In this document: one piece after another, positions 1 through 7,010 of the stretch | How the letters are laid out: every line of letters begins with the position of its first letter | Numbering within the stretch: the first letter of the stretch is position 1 | NCBI GenBank assembly: GCA_003551265.1 | Contig: PUMG01000146.1 | Location: 1 to 11,559 of the forward strand | Reading direction: 5' to 3' | Length of the DNA stretch: 11,559 bases | Source: Halovenus sp. | GTDB taxonomy: Archaea; Halobacteriota; Halobacteria; Halobacteriales; Haloarculaceae | The notes under the pieces: model-generated | What the model was told of the DNA's origin: nothing | The model's database searches: none | The model's input: only the letters and a program-made list of their open reading frames with translations | Translations under genes and position numbers: made by a program

Positions 1-132
1 ATCGAACTCGTGATGGAGATCTCTGATTCCATCACCGTCTTGAATCACGGACAGGTCCTGGCGGAGGGAACGCCAGAAGAGATTGCCAACGACCAGGACG
101 TACAGGACGCCTATCTCGGAGGGATGGCATAA
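1..132 (+). CDS. livG: ABC transporter ATP-binding protein, LivG-type, C-terminal 43 residues (5' end outside window)
   Basis: This is the tail of a branched-chain amino acid type ABC ATPase. The reading frame is open from base 1 and ends in TAA at 130-132. The visible residues include LVMEISDSITVLNHGQVLAEG, the stretch that follows the switch-histidine strand in LivG proteins, then GTPEEI and a closing DVQDAYLGGMA. The GTPEEI...AYLG ending matches the C-terminal extension characteristic of LivG-type subunits. The Walker motifs lie off the left edge, so nucleotide binding cannot be checked here. The stop codon shares its last base with the ATG of the LivF-type gene, which indicates one operon. 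In this family LivG pairs with LivF as the two cytoplasmic ATPases that drive the LivH/LivM permease, fed by a binding protein. The transported substrate cannot be told from these residues; haloarchaeal members could carry amino acids, short acids or amides. Confidence 0.88.
   Translation: MELVMEISDSITVLNHGQVLAEGTPEEIANDQDVQDAYLGGMA
118..122 (+). promoter_or_regulatory. Shine-Dalgarno site for livF
   Basis: GGAGG lies inside the last codons of the livG-type gene, 9 nt before the ATG at 132. It is a good match to the archaeal anti-Shine-Dalgarno sequence and supports translation of livF within a polycistronic message from this ATG, which overlaps the upstream stop codon. Confidence 0.7.
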
Positions 133-905
133 TGAGCGACACAGACACGGACGATGGAGAAGGAAGTGAACGCGAGACGAGCGAACAGCCAGTTCTGTCG
201 GTGGAGAACGTCGACGCTGGCTACGGCGAGACCCAGGTGCTTCGTGGTCTCTCGCTGTCTATCGACGAAGGTGAAATCGTCTCACTCGTCGGCCGAAACG
301 GTGCTGGCAAAACGACGACGCTGCGAACGATAAACGGCATCTTGCCACCCACGTCGGGGTCGGTCGTCTACCGTGGTGAGGATATCACCAGCCTCGATGC
401 AACAGCGACTGCCAAGCGGGGCATCTCGCTCGTCCCCGAAGAGCGCCAGATATTCCCGGAGCTCTCGGTGCTGGAGAACCTCCGGCTTGCTGCGTTCGGC
501 GGTGCCGAGGACGACGAGGCGTACGCCATCTCGGTCGACGAGGCGCTGGACACGTTCGAGAATCTGGCAGAGCGGGTGAACAACCCCGGTTCCTCGCTCT
601 CGGGTGGTGAACAGCAGATGCTCGCAATCGCCCGTTCGATGGTAGCTGGTGCCGACCTCATGCTGCTCGACGAACCGACGGAAGGGCTCGCGCCCTACAT
701 CGTCCAGGACGTGATGGACATCATTGAGGACCTCAACGACCGAGGTATCACGGTCTTGCTCGTCGAACAGAACGTCCACGTGAGCCTCGAACTGGCCGAC
801 AGGAACTACGTCATCGACCGGGGACAGATCGTCTGGGAGGGGACCTCTGCCGCCCTCGAAGAGAACAGGGAGATTCTCGACCGACACCTCGGGGTCAGCG
901 TCTAG
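132..905 (+). CDS. livF: ABC transporter ATP-binding protein, LivF-type (257 aa)
   Basis: This is the second ATPase of a branched-chain amino acid (HAAT family) importer. It is complete and shows all core motifs: Walker A GRNGAGKT at residues 54-61, Q-loop Gln106 in PEERQIF, signature LSGGEQQ at 156-162, Walker B LMLLDEP at 176-182 with catalytic Glu181. After Walker B the strand reads LLVEQNV, with Gln213 where most ABC ATPases carry the switch histidine. This Gln is normal for LivF and distinguishes it from LivG. The protein is some 20 residues longer than usual because of a very acidic N-terminal tail (residues 1-20), a common haloarchaeal addition. The start is fixed by GGAGG at 118-122 and by the 1-nt overlap with livG. 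It works at the cytoplasmic membrane with LivG and the permeases, which must be encoded to the left of the window. Confidence 0.93.
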   Translation: MSDTDTDDGEGSERETSEQPVLSVENVDAGYGETQVLRGLSLSIDEGEIVSLVGRNGAGKTTTLRTINGILPPTSGSVVYRGEDITSLDATATAKRGISLVPEERQIFPELSVLENLRLAAFGGAEDDEAYAISVDEALDTFENLAERVNNPGSSLSGGEQQMLAIARSMVAGADLMLLDEPTEGLAPYIVQDVMDIIEDLNDRGITVLLVEQNVHVSLELADRNYVIDRGQIVWEGTSAALEENREILDRHLGVSV

Positions 906-944
906 AACGCTCACAGCGAGTTTCGTACAACCGAACGGTCGGGA

Positions 945-1457
945 ATGCAACCAGACACCGACGAGAGAATGACACACGACACACCAACACACGATACACC
1001 GATACGCGTCGACCACGCGGGCATCGCCGTCGAGTCGATAGCCGAGGCAGAACCTGTGTTGTTCGCGCTCGGCTGTCAGAAACTCATCGAGGAGTCAGTC
1101 GAGGGGCGGTTCCGGTGGGCGCAGTACGACTTCGGCCGGGACGCCTCGCGTCTGGAACTCATCGCACCCGAAACCGAGGAGACGTTCCTCACCCGGTTTC
1201 TCGACGAGCACGGTCCGGGACTGCACCACGTCACGCTCGAAGTCGCAGACATCGATGCTGTCGTTGCATCACTCGACGCAGCGGGATTCCGCGTTGTCGA
1301 GTACGAGGAGTTCCCCGACTGGACGGAGGCGTTCCTCTCGCCGTCGAACCCGACCGGGACGCTGTTTCAACTCATGGAGTACCACGACACCTACGATGAG
1401 GGCCGCCCACCACCCGAGAGCCTGTACGTCGACGGCACCCGACTGGGCGAGGAGTGA
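945..1457 (+). CDS. VOC family protein, methylmalonyl-CoA epimerase-like (170 aa)
   Basis: The protein is a single vicinal-oxygen-chelate (glyoxalase-like) unit made of two beta-alpha-beta-beta-beta modules, about residues 20-75 and 90-147. Candidate metal ligands sit where epimerases have them: His24 in VDHAGIAV, Glu71 in RLELIAPE, His95 in GLHHVTLEV and Glu145 in FQLMEY. The GLHHV and FLSP..PTGTLFQ stretches resemble methylmalonyl-CoA epimerase, which interconverts the 2R and 2S forms on the propionyl-CoA route. It is longer than the usual 130-150 residues, having an acidic N-terminal lead and a C-terminal tail (146-170). It may therefore be a paralogue acting on another acyl-CoA. The gap to livF is 39 nt with no clear TATA box, so read-through is likely. 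ATG 969 is an alternative start that would remove eight residues. The fold is near certain; the substrate is inferred. Confidence 0.78.
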   Translation: MQPDTDERMTHDTPTHDTPIRVDHAGIAVESIAEAEPVLFALGCQKLIEESVEGRFRWAQYDFGRDASRLELIAPETEETFLTRFLDEHGPGLHHVTLEVADIDAVVASLDAAGFRVVEYEEFPDWTEAFLSPSNPTGTLFQLMEYHDTYDEGRPPPESLYVDGTRLGEE

Positions 1458-1462
1458 CAGCA

Positions 1463-1469
1463 TTTTATA
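1463..1469 (+). promoter_or_regulatory. TATA-box-like promoter for the small membrane protein gene
   Basis: TTTTATA lies just after the VOC stop codon and is centred about 27 nt before the ATG at 1493. That is the spacing expected when a haloarchaeal transcript starts at the first base of its start codon. It argues for a leaderless message and for ATG 1493 over the longer GTG start at 1454. Confidence 0.65.
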
Positions 1470-1492
1470 CGTCGGGATATCAGTATCGAGCG

Positions 1493-1714
1493 ATGAATCC
1501 CCAAGAGCATCCGTTCGCGAACCCGAACATTCGTATCCTGATCGGTCTCTCCGGTGCCCTCGTCCTCGTGTTCATCGCCTTTTTCGTCGTCGAGGACACA
1601 CTCCTCCGGTGGCTGATTGTCGCAATCGCGGCTGTCGACGCCGTGGCGACGCCGTACATTCTGAAACTGACTGTGGAGAACGCCGAGACAGGCGAGGAGA
1701 GCGTTGCTCAATGA
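1493..1714 (+). CDS. Small two-helix membrane protein, unknown function (73 aa)
   Basis: I do not recognise a named family. The short protein starts MNPQEHPFANPN and contains two hydrophobic segments, about residues 13-33 (ILIGLSGALVLVFIAFFVV) and 38-58 (LLRWLIVAIAAVDAVATPYIL), joined by an acidic EDT turn. It ends in an acidic hydrophilic tail. It should insert in the cytoplasmic membrane as a helical hairpin. The frame is open upstream to a GTG at 1454, but the TATA box at 1463-1469 would lie inside that version and points to ATG 1493. The last codons overlap the PUA-domain gene as ATGA, so the two are translationally coupled. This hints that the membrane hairpin and the PUA protein act together or are needed in similar amounts. 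Confidence 0.78.
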   Translation: MNPQEHPFANPNIRILIGLSGALVLVFIAFFVVEDTLLRWLIVAIAAVDAVATPYILKLTVENAETGEESVAQ

Positions 1715-2172
1715 CCACTCGTCTGGCCGACCTCAGAACCGTTGCACAGTACCAGTTCGGAACCGAAGCAGGCGAGGCGCTGTTCCCCTCGGACGACGAC
1801 ATCGAGTTCACCCGGACGAGTTCGGGGAGACCCCGACAGATACGTGCCGAGAACGGGCGAATCGCCACCTACGAGCGTGACGGACGGTTCAGACTCGGTA
1901 TCGAGGGTGGCAAACGACTGCACGCTGCGCTCTCGGACGGCGCGTACACCGTCGCTGTCGGGGACGAGAGCGAGCCGTACGTTCTGGAAGGGCGCAACGC
2001 CTTCGCCAGGTTCGTGGTCCGTGCGGACGAGCGAATCCGCCCGCATGATGAGGTGATGGTGACACACGACGACGGCCGCCTTCTCGCAGTTGGTCGGGCA
2101 GAACTCTCCGGGGAGGGGATGCTCGCGTTCGACACCGGGATGGCTGTCAGCATTCGCGACAGCGTCGTATAG
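1711..2172 (+). CDS. PUA-domain protein, putative RNA-binding (153 aa)
   Basis: The C-terminal half, about residues 75-152, fits a PUA domain, the small beta-barrel found at the end of pseudouridine synthases and archaeosine tRNA-guanine transglycosylases. Its signs are NAFARFVVRADERIRPHDEV, then VTHDDGRLLAVGRAELSG and GMAVSIRDSV. The N-terminal part (1-70), starting LADLRTVAQYQFG, resembles the region that precedes PUA in archaeosine-type enzymes, but there is no catalytic transglycosylase or pseudouridine synthase domain. A stand-alone PUA protein would most likely bind structured RNA such as tRNA or rRNA. ATG 1711 overlaps the previous stop codon by 4 nt and has GAGGAG at 1694-1699. The frame is open far upstream, but that extension runs antisense to sense-coded genes and has no acidic bias. 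The RNA target is unknown. Confidence 0.8.
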   Translation: MTTRLADLRTVAQYQFGTEAGEALFPSDDDIEFTRTSSGRPRQIRAENGRIATYERDGRFRLGIEGGKRLHAALSDGAYTVAVGDESEPYVLEGRNAFARFVVRADERIRPHDEVMVTHDDGRLLAVGRAELSGEGMLAFDTGMAVSIRDSVV

Positions 2173-2245
2173 GGATCCCCGTCCGTCATCAGAGATTTCT
2201 CGCCGCACTTGTGGCGAGAATCTCTGTACAGGTCCGTGAATCCCT
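2171..2245 (+). terminator. Strong hairpin between the PUA gene and uspA; possible terminator or 3' stem
   Basis: An inverted repeat of 13 base pairs joins 2191-2204 (AGAGATTTCTCGCC) with 2213-2225 (GGCGAGAATCTCT). It is perfect except for one bulged T and has an 8-nt loop. A second, outer 6-bp pairing, AGGGAT 2171-2176 with ATCCCT 2240-2245, encloses it and begins inside the PUA stop codon. There is no T-tract directly after the stem, so it is not a typical archaeal terminator. It could protect a 3' end, mark a processing site, or act on the DNA as a binding site. It lies upstream of the uspA TATA box and so separates the two transcription units. Confidence 0.6.
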
Positions 2246-2251
2246 CTATGA

Positions 2252-2257
2252 TTTTAT
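2252..2257 (+). promoter_or_regulatory. TATA-box-like promoter for the UspA-type gene
   Basis: TTTTAT is centred about 26 nt before the ATG at 2281, the distance expected for a leaderless haloarchaeal transcript. It favours ATG 2281 over the GTG two codons upstream at 2275. Confidence 0.6.
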
Positions 2258-2280
2258 GCCACGGCGTCGAATGAGTGTAT

Positions 2281-2712
2281 ATGGTGAATCACGTACTCGT
2301 TGCGGTCGACGACTCTGACCCAGCAGCTCACGCCCTCGAATTCGCGGTCACGGAGCACGCAGACGCGAAGATTACTGCACTACACGTCATCGACCCCCGG
2401 AGCGTATACGGTGCCGTCGGCTTCGAAGATGGGGTGATAGACTACGGTGCGGTGATAGAGGCACAGCAAGCCCGCGCAGAACGCCTCCTTGATGAGATGT
2501 GTGAGCACGTCGATGACCACGGTGTCGACATCGAAACCGACCACGTCGTCGGACAGGTGAGTCGCTCGGTTCTCTCCTACGCCGACGAGCACGACGTCGA
2601 CCATATCGTCGTCGGAAGCCACGGCCGGAAAGGCGCAACACGTGTCCTCCTCGGAAGCGTCGCCGAGCGAATCACGCGCCGCTCACCCGTTCCGGTCACC
2701 GTTGTGCGGTAA
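2281..2712 (+). CDS. Universal stress protein, UspA family (143 aa)
   Basis: This is a single-domain UspA protein of normal length. It begins with the family's first strand, HVLVAVDDSDPA (Asp10 at the nucleotide site), and ends with the ATP-binding signature G-x2-G-x9-G-S: Gly112, Gly115, Gly125, Ser126 in the stretch VGSHGRKG...LLGSVAE. The closing SPVPVTVV strand is also typical. Members with this signature bind ATP, form dimers in the cytoplasm and are usually induced by starvation or stress; haloarchaea carry many copies. The start is ATG 2281, chosen because the TATA box at 2252-2257 sits at leaderless spacing. The gene converges on the acyl-CoA ligase gene with only 9 nt between stop codons, so the two transcripts probably overlap at their 3' ends. 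No specific partner can be inferred. Confidence 0.9.
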   Translation: MVNHVLVAVDDSDPAAHALEFAVTEHADAKITALHVIDPRSVYGAVGFEDGVIDYGAVIEAQQARAERLLDEMCEHVDDHGVDIETDHVVGQVSRSVLSYADEHDVDHIVVGSHGRKGATRVLLGSVAERITRRSPVPVTVVR

Positions 2713-2721
2713 CACGAGTCG

Positions 2722-4341
2722 CTAGCGTTCGGTACTGCCTGTATCTCCACCGAACGCTGCTTCGACAGCCTGTCTATCGATTTTCGACGGCCCACTCGTC
2801 GGCATCTCGTCGACGAACGCCAGATACCGGGGGATTTTGAACCGGGCCAGTCTCCCGTCGAGGAACGTCCGAAGCTCTTCGAGCGTCAACGACTCGTCTC
2901 CCTCGACGACGGCTTTGCCGACCTCGCCCCAGCGGTCGTCGGGGACTGGAACCACGACTGCCTCGTCAACCTTCGGATGGTCGGTGATGACGCTCTCGAC
3001 CTCCGGGGGATAGACGTTCTCGCCACCGGAGACGAACATGTTCTTCTTGCGACCCTCGATGTAGAAGTATCCCTCTTCGTCGGTCCTCGCCAGGTCACCC
3101 GTCGACACCCAGGCGTCATCTCCGTTCGCATCCGTTTCTTCGGTGACTCTGCCGAACGTTTCGGCGGTCGCCTCCTCGTTTCGCCAGTAGCCATCGGAGG
3201 CGTGGGGACTCGCCAGTTCGAGTTCGCCAACCTCACCAGGCGGAACGACGGCACCCTCGTCGTCGACGACGCGGGCGTCGACGTACAGCCCGGGAACGCC
3301 GATGCTGTCTGTCTTCTCACGCGGAAACCCCTCGGGCATGGCGAAGTTGTTGGGTCCACACTCGGTCAACCCGTAGCCCTGTGAGATTTCGAGGCCGCGC
3401 TCGCTCCAGGCCTCGATGATTGCGTCACGACACGGCCCGCCACCGCTTTTGACGAAACGCAACGACGAGAGGTCCGTGCGCTCCCAGTCGTCGTGTTCGA
3501 CCATGAACCGCAACACTGCGGGAACCGAGACGAACACCGTCGCCGCTCGCTGTTCGACTGTCGAGAGGACGTCGCCGGGGTCGACCTCACGCGAGATGAC
3601 GACTGTTCCCCCGAGGTGGAACAGCGCAATCGTGAGTACGTTCCACCCGCCGGTGTGGAAGAACGGGAATATCATCGGCGTGACGTCGTCGGGGCGCAAC
3701 CCCCACGAGAGAACCGTGTTGAACGCGTTCCACGCGATGGCACCGTGGGTCTGGACTACCTGTTTCGGCAGTCCGGTCGACCCCCCAGTGTGCAAGAACA
3801 GATGGGGGTCGGAGAGGGCGATATCAGTCACATCGACAGGTGAGTCGTCCTCGGGGAGCACCTCGTCGTATGGCTGGAATCGCTCTGTTTCGACCGTGTC
3901 ACCCTCGTCGCGGAGGGAGAGAAGCGAATCCACTGTCGGGGCATCGTCTCGTTCGAGGGCATCGCGAACGTCGGCCACGAACGGCGTCTCGACGATGAGG
4001 AGTCGTGGCTCGATGTCGTCGAGCATCGCCGCGAGTTCACGCGGCGCGAGGCGGTGAGACAGCGGCGCGAGAACTGCACCGAGTTTCGCGGTGGCGAAGT
4101 ACCAGTCGACCTGTTCGGGACGGTTACGCGAGACGACGGCCACCCTGTCGCCTTTCTCGACGCCGAAGCGCGCCAGCAGGCGAGCGCTCCGGTTCGCTCG
4201 TCGGTCGAGTTCGGCGTAGGTGTACTCCGCTCCGGTGTCGGCGTCGACCAGTCCGACCCGGTCGGGTGTGAGGGCTGCACGCTTTGCGCTCAGTGAGCCA
4301 ACCCACTCGTACGGACGGTCACTGTGATGGTGGACGGTCAT
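2722..4341 (-). CDS. AMP-dependent acyl-CoA synthetase/ligase (539 aa)
   Basis: This is an adenylate-forming (ANL) enzyme that activates a carboxylic acid with ATP and joins it to CoA. All core motifs are present: phosphate-binding loop HTGGSTGLPK at 184-193, YGLTECGP at 323-330, STGDL at 413-417, the hinge region RKKNMFVSGGENVYP at 431-445, and catalytic Lys520 in PTSGPSKIDR. The loop has GGS where most members have SGT, but it still fits the family's AMP-binding signature. Length and motifs match fatty-acyl or aryl-CoA ligases of the FadD/FadK type; the chain or ring specificity cannot be read from sequence. The gene lies 26 nt behind the SDR gene on the same strand, so the two may form an operon. 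It also has a plausible promoter of its own at 4364-4372. A likely role is feeding acids into beta-oxidation or ketoacid metabolism. Confidence 0.92.
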   Translation of the reverse strand: MTVHHHSDRPYEWVGSLSAKRAALTPDRVGLVDADTGAEYTYAELDRRANRSARLLARFGVEKGDRVAVVSRNRPEQVDWYFATAKLGAVLAPLSHRLAPRELAAMLDDIEPRLLIVETPFVADVRDALERDDAPTVDSLLSLRDEGDTVETERFQPYDEVLPEDDSPVDVTDIALSDPHLFLHTGGSTGLPKQVVQTHGAIAWNAFNTVLSWGLRPDDVTPMIFPFFHTGGWNVLTIALFHLGGTVVISREVDPGDVLSTVEQRAATVFVSVPAVLRFMVEHDDWERTDLSSLRFVKSGGGPCRDAIIEAWSERGLEISQGYGLTECGPNNFAMPEGFPREKTDSIGVPGLYVDARVVDDEGAVVPPGEVGELELASPHASDGYWRNEEATAETFGRVTEETDANGDDAWVSTGDLARTDEEGYFYIEGRKKNMFVSGGENVYPPEVESVITDHPKVDEAVVVPVPDDRWGEVGKAVVEGDESLTLEELRTFLDGRLARFKIPRYLAFVDEMPTSGPSKIDRQAVEAAFGGDTGSTER

Positions 4342-4363
4342 GCGTTAGTGTCTCACTCGGTGG

Positions 4364-4372
4364 TATTTTATT
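4364..4372 (-). promoter_or_regulatory. TATA-box-like promoter for the acyl-CoA ligase, overlapping the SDR stop codon
   Basis: On the minus strand AATAAAATA spans the TAA stop of the SDR gene and is centred 27 nt before the ligase ATG at 4341, giving leaderless spacing. The ligase could thus be transcribed on its own as well as by read-through from the SDR. AT-rich stop codons can mimic TATA boxes, so confidence is moderate. Confidence 0.5.
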
Positions 4373-5225
4373 CGTAGGTGTGGGTCATCCCGCCGTCGAA
4401 CAGGAGGTCGCCGCCGTTCAGGTGACGGGAGAGCTTCGAGAAGCCGAGGACGAACAGGTTGGCGACGTCGACAGGATGCATCAACTCTTTCGTCCGGGCC
4501 TGTCCGAGCATGACGTCCTCGACGACCTCCTGTGGAGAGAGGTTTCGACTCTCGGCCGTGTCGGGAATCTGTTCGGTCACCAGCGGTGTGGCGACGTAGC
4601 CCGTGCTGATAGAGAACGAGCGGACTTCGCCGTTGCCCTCGGCCGCAATCGACCGGGTGAGACCACGGATGGCGAACTTCGAGACGTTGTAGCCGACCTT
4701 CTCGGCAGTGACGTAGTGGCCGTGGACCGACGCCATGTTCCCGATTGCACCCCTGCCATCGTCGGTGTCTCTGATGTGGGGCAGACACAGTTTCGAGAGG
4801 TACAGCGGCGCACGAACCATGACGCCGTGAATCGTGTCGTAGACGTCCATCGGAAACGCCTCGATGGCATCGATGTGTTGCAGCCCTGCAATGTTCGCGA
4901 GATATTTGATATCACCGTAGCCCGCCGCCTCCTCGACGAGGCGTTCGATGTCGTCGTCCTCGGTGAGGTCGGCTGTTACGGTCTGGACTGTTCCGGCAGT
5001 GTCGAGTTCGGCGGCTCTCTCGCTGGTTTCGAGCAGTCCATCCTCGTCGATGTCGCTGGCCACGACGGTAAGTCCGTTCGCCGCGAGTGCCAGTGCCGTT
5101 GCCTGGCCAATGCCCGACCCGGCACCCGTGACGAGGCAGCAGTGTCCGGCGTGGAAGTCGCTGTCGTCGACGGTGTGAATCTGGTCGGCAGTGATGTCGG
5201 GTGGCGTGACGTCGTCGACTGTCAT
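4368..5225 (-). CDS. Short-chain dehydrogenase/reductase, 3-hydroxybutyrate dehydrogenase-like (285 aa)
   Basis: This is a classical SDR enzyme that interconverts an alcohol and a ketone using a nicotinamide cofactor. The Rossmann motif TGAGSGIG is at 33-40. Asp58 at the end of the second strand favours NAD(H) over NADP(H). NIAG is at 111-114, and the catalytic residues are Ser166, Tyr179 and Lys183 (YNVSK), with the normal 13-residue Ser-Tyr spacing. The stretch GYVATPLVTEQI at 209-220, followed by a DGG-containing end, resembles D-3-hydroxybutyrate dehydrogenases. The usual Pro before this Gly is Thr208. Position next to an acyl-CoA ligase fits a job on a hydroxy acid or hydroxyacyl-CoA. 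Start: a GTG at 5261 would add 12 basic, non-halophilic residues and has no Shine-Dalgarno, so ATG 5225 is preferred. The gene follows the histidine kinase by 48 nt and precedes the ligase by 26 nt. Exact substrate is inference. Confidence 0.88.
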   Translation of the reverse strand: MTVDDVTPPDITADQIHTVDDSDFHAGHCCLVTGAGSGIGQATALALAANGLTVVASDIDEDGLLETSERAAELDTAGTVQTVTADLTEDDDIERLVEEAAGYGDIKYLANIAGLQHIDAIEAFPMDVYDTIHGVMVRAPLYLSKLCLPHIRDTDDGRGAIGNMASVHGHYVTAEKVGYNVSKFAIRGLTRSIAAEGNGEVRSFSISTGYVATPLVTEQIPDTAESRNLSPQEVVEDVMLGQARTKELMHPVDVANLFVLGFSKLSRHLNGGDLLFDGGMTHTYE

Positions 5226-5264
5226 TCTGTAAAATATGGACTGCAAACACCGAAAACTCACGTG

Positions 5265-5277
5265 TTAACATGTTTAA
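5265..5277 (-). promoter_or_regulatory. AT-rich site upstream of the SDR with TTAACAT motif and AACATGTT palindrome
   Basis: The 48-nt gap between the kinase and the SDR holds a perfect 8-bp palindrome, AACATGTT at 5267-5274, inside TTAACATGTTTAA (read on the plus strand). On the minus strand ATTAAACA could act as a TATA box with a start near 5250, giving a leader of about 25 nt before ATG 5225. The heptamer TTAACAT here also occurs at 6995-7001 and 7076-7082 near the kinase gene. It could be a regulator half-site, but this rests on sequence alone. Confidence 0.35.
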
Positions 5278-6992
5278 TCCCGGGCGGGGATGATCGGAAT
5301 CTCCAGGGTGAGTACCGTACCATGTGGCTCGTTCAGGTTGTGTTCGACCGTCCCGCCAAGAGAGGTAATCGCCCAGTAGAGTATCCAGAGTCCGATACCG
5401 GTGGTGTGTTCCAGCGGCGTCTCGACCCCGGATGTGACGATTTCCCACTCGCTCCTGGGGATGCCCGGTCCGTTATCTACGATATCGACATACACTGTAT
5501 CGCGGTCTGCGTGCTGTCTGACGGTGATGTCAATGCAGGGTGTCTCCTGGTCACAGTGAGCCACTGCGTTCTCGATACCGACTTTCAGTGCCAGCTCAAA
5601 GATAGCCCAGTTTTTGATTTCACGGTCGCCGCTGGTTTCCACCGAGAGCGCGATGACCACCCCGTCGTGGATATCCTGCAGCTGCGTGACGATGCCCTCG
5701 ATGTGCTCAACGCTGAGAGAGGACGGCTCTTTTTTCGCCTGCAAAACCCGGCGAATCGTCGTTAGCTGGTCGCTTATCTTCTTCAGGTGTCTCGTCCGCT
5801 GACGTATCGATGCCAGTGCAGCGCGCCGTTTCGACTCGTCGGTTTCGCGTTCGAGCACCTCGGAAAAGCCCTCGATGACGGTGAGCGAGGTTCGGACGTT
5901 GTGCCGAAATACGCGGTCGAGCACGCTGAGAACCTGCTCTGTGAGATGCTCGTCCGTGACGTTGCGGTGAATCGCGGTGAAATGTGTTATCCGGTTGCGG
6001 TCGTCGACGATTGGGACGATCCGCTGGTGGACGTGATACAACTCTCCGAACTTCGTGCGGTTGGTTACCTCTCCTTCCCAGGTATCGCCTGCCGTGATTG
6101 TCTCCCACAACTCCTCGTAGAACTGCTCGTCGTGTTCGTCGGATTTGAGCACGCGAGGGTTCTTCCCGATAACTTCGTCAGCTGAGTAGCCGGTCGTCCG
6201 TTCGAACGCCGGGTTGACGTACTCGATTGTACCCTCCCTGTCGGTGACGAACATCATCTGACTGGAGGCCTCGGCGTGGCGCTCGAACAGCAGGCGCTCG
6301 CGCTCGGTGAGTTTCTTCTCCGAGACGTCTTGCTGATAGCCGAGAAAGTGCGTCGTCTCACCGGATTCATCTGTGACCGGCACGAGCGTCACCCGGTTCC
6401 AGAACATCGACCCGTCTTTGTGGTAGTTCCGTAACTCGACGCTGACGGGTTCTCTGGCGTCGATAGCCGCGCGCATTCTGGCGACGGGTTCCTCCCGCGT
6501 CAACTCGCCCTGGAGGAACCGACAGTTCTGTCCGAGTATCTCTCTGCGGGGGTAGCCAGTGAGCCTGACGAACGCGTCGTTCACGTAGATGAGCGGGTCG
6601 TCTTCCTCGGAGATGTCTGCAATCGTGATGCCCACCGGTGCCTCGTGCATAGCCATCTCTTGTACCTCCGAGTCCGCGCTCACGAGCGTGTCGATGAAGG
6701 TCGTCTGTACGTGTTTTTCTCCTTCCCACGGAACTAGCCAACTCACCCCGATGAGTTCTCTGCGGTCTTCGGTGTCGAGTTCGAGTCTGAGACCCAGTGT
6801 CCCCGTGTTGCCGTTCGAAAACCGACCGAGATGAGTTCTCAGGATGTCATGGTCGGTGTCTGCGACAAAATCTGCAAGAGGACGCTCGACGACGTCTGAC
6901 GGCGAATCGACCCCCACGACGGCGCAGAACGCGCTGTTTGCGTACTGTACGATACCGGATGGGTCGACGACAACTCTTGCAGAGTCCGCCAT
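5274..6992 (-). CDS. LOV/PAS-domain sensor histidine kinase, soluble (572 aa)
   Basis: Three PAS domains precede a kinase core and no membrane segment is present, so this is a cytoplasmic sensor. PAS1 covers about 3-103. PAS2 (about 110-227) has a LOV signature: GQNCRFLQ at 154-161 with Cys157, the residue that in LOV proteins bonds to flavin under blue light, plus flavin-contacting Asn189 and Asn199 in NYHKDGSMFWN and Gln220 in GYQQDV. PAS3 spans about 235-347. The kinase has phospho-acceptor His364 in VFRHNVR, N-box Asn475, DNGPG at 506-510 and GIGLW at 532-536. It lacks a receiver domain, so the partner must be separate. An ATG at 7001 would add three residues, but the (AT)7 promoter box is centred 26 nt from ATG 6992. 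The gene is divergent from the Bat-type regulator and lies 48 nt ahead of the SDR. Many haloarchaeal PAS domains carry this motif, so light sensing is likely but unproven. Confidence 0.9.
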   Translation of the reverse strand: MADSARVVVDPSGIVQYANSAFCAVVGVDSPSDVVERPLADFVADTDHDILRTHLGRFSNGNTGTLGLRLELDTEDRRELIGVSWLVPWEGEKHVQTTFIDTLVSADSEVQEMAMHEAPVGITIADISEEDDPLIYVNDAFVRLTGYPRREILGQNCRFLQGELTREEPVARMRAAIDAREPVSVELRNYHKDGSMFWNRVTLVPVTDESGETTHFLGYQQDVSEKKLTERERLLFERHAEASSQMMFVTDREGTIEYVNPAFERTTGYSADEVIGKNPRVLKSDEHDEQFYEELWETITAGDTWEGEVTNRTKFGELYHVHQRIVPIVDDRNRITHFTAIHRNVTDEHLTEQVLSVLDRVFRHNVRTSLTVIEGFSEVLERETDESKRRAALASIRQRTRHLKKISDQLTTIRRVLQAKKEPSSLSVEHIEGIVTQLQDIHDGVVIALSVETSGDREIKNWAIFELALKVGIENAVAHCDQETPCIDITVRQHADRDTVYVDIVDNGPGIPRSEWEIVTSGVETPLEHTTGIGLWILYWAITSLGGTVEHNLNEPHGTVLTLEIPIIPARD

Positions 6993-7010
6993 AGTTAACA
7001 TACGCGACAG

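Noticed and set aside
282..1016. 244-codon open frame on the minus strand
   Set aside because: It is antisense to livF, whose Walker and signature motifs are intact, and it shows no domain of its own.
1255..1710. In-frame upstream extension of the PUA-domain gene
   Set aside because: The extension lies across the VOC and membrane protein genes in another frame, is rich in Arg and Ser rather than acidic, and the ATGA overlap at 1711 gives a natural start.
2722..4341. Variant phosphate loop (TGGSTG) as a sign of a dead ligase
   Set aside because: The loop still fits the AMP-binding signature and all other motifs, including catalytic Lys520, are intact.
5226..5261. GTG start at 5261 for the SDR
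   Set aside because: It adds a basic, hydrophobic leader atypical of haloarchaeal proteins, with no ribosome-binding site; ATG 5225 gives a normal acidic SDR N-terminus.
4284..5765. 493-codon open frame on the plus strand
   Set aside because: It is antisense to the SDR and to parts of the kinase and ligase genes, which carry clear motifs; it has no recognisable domain.
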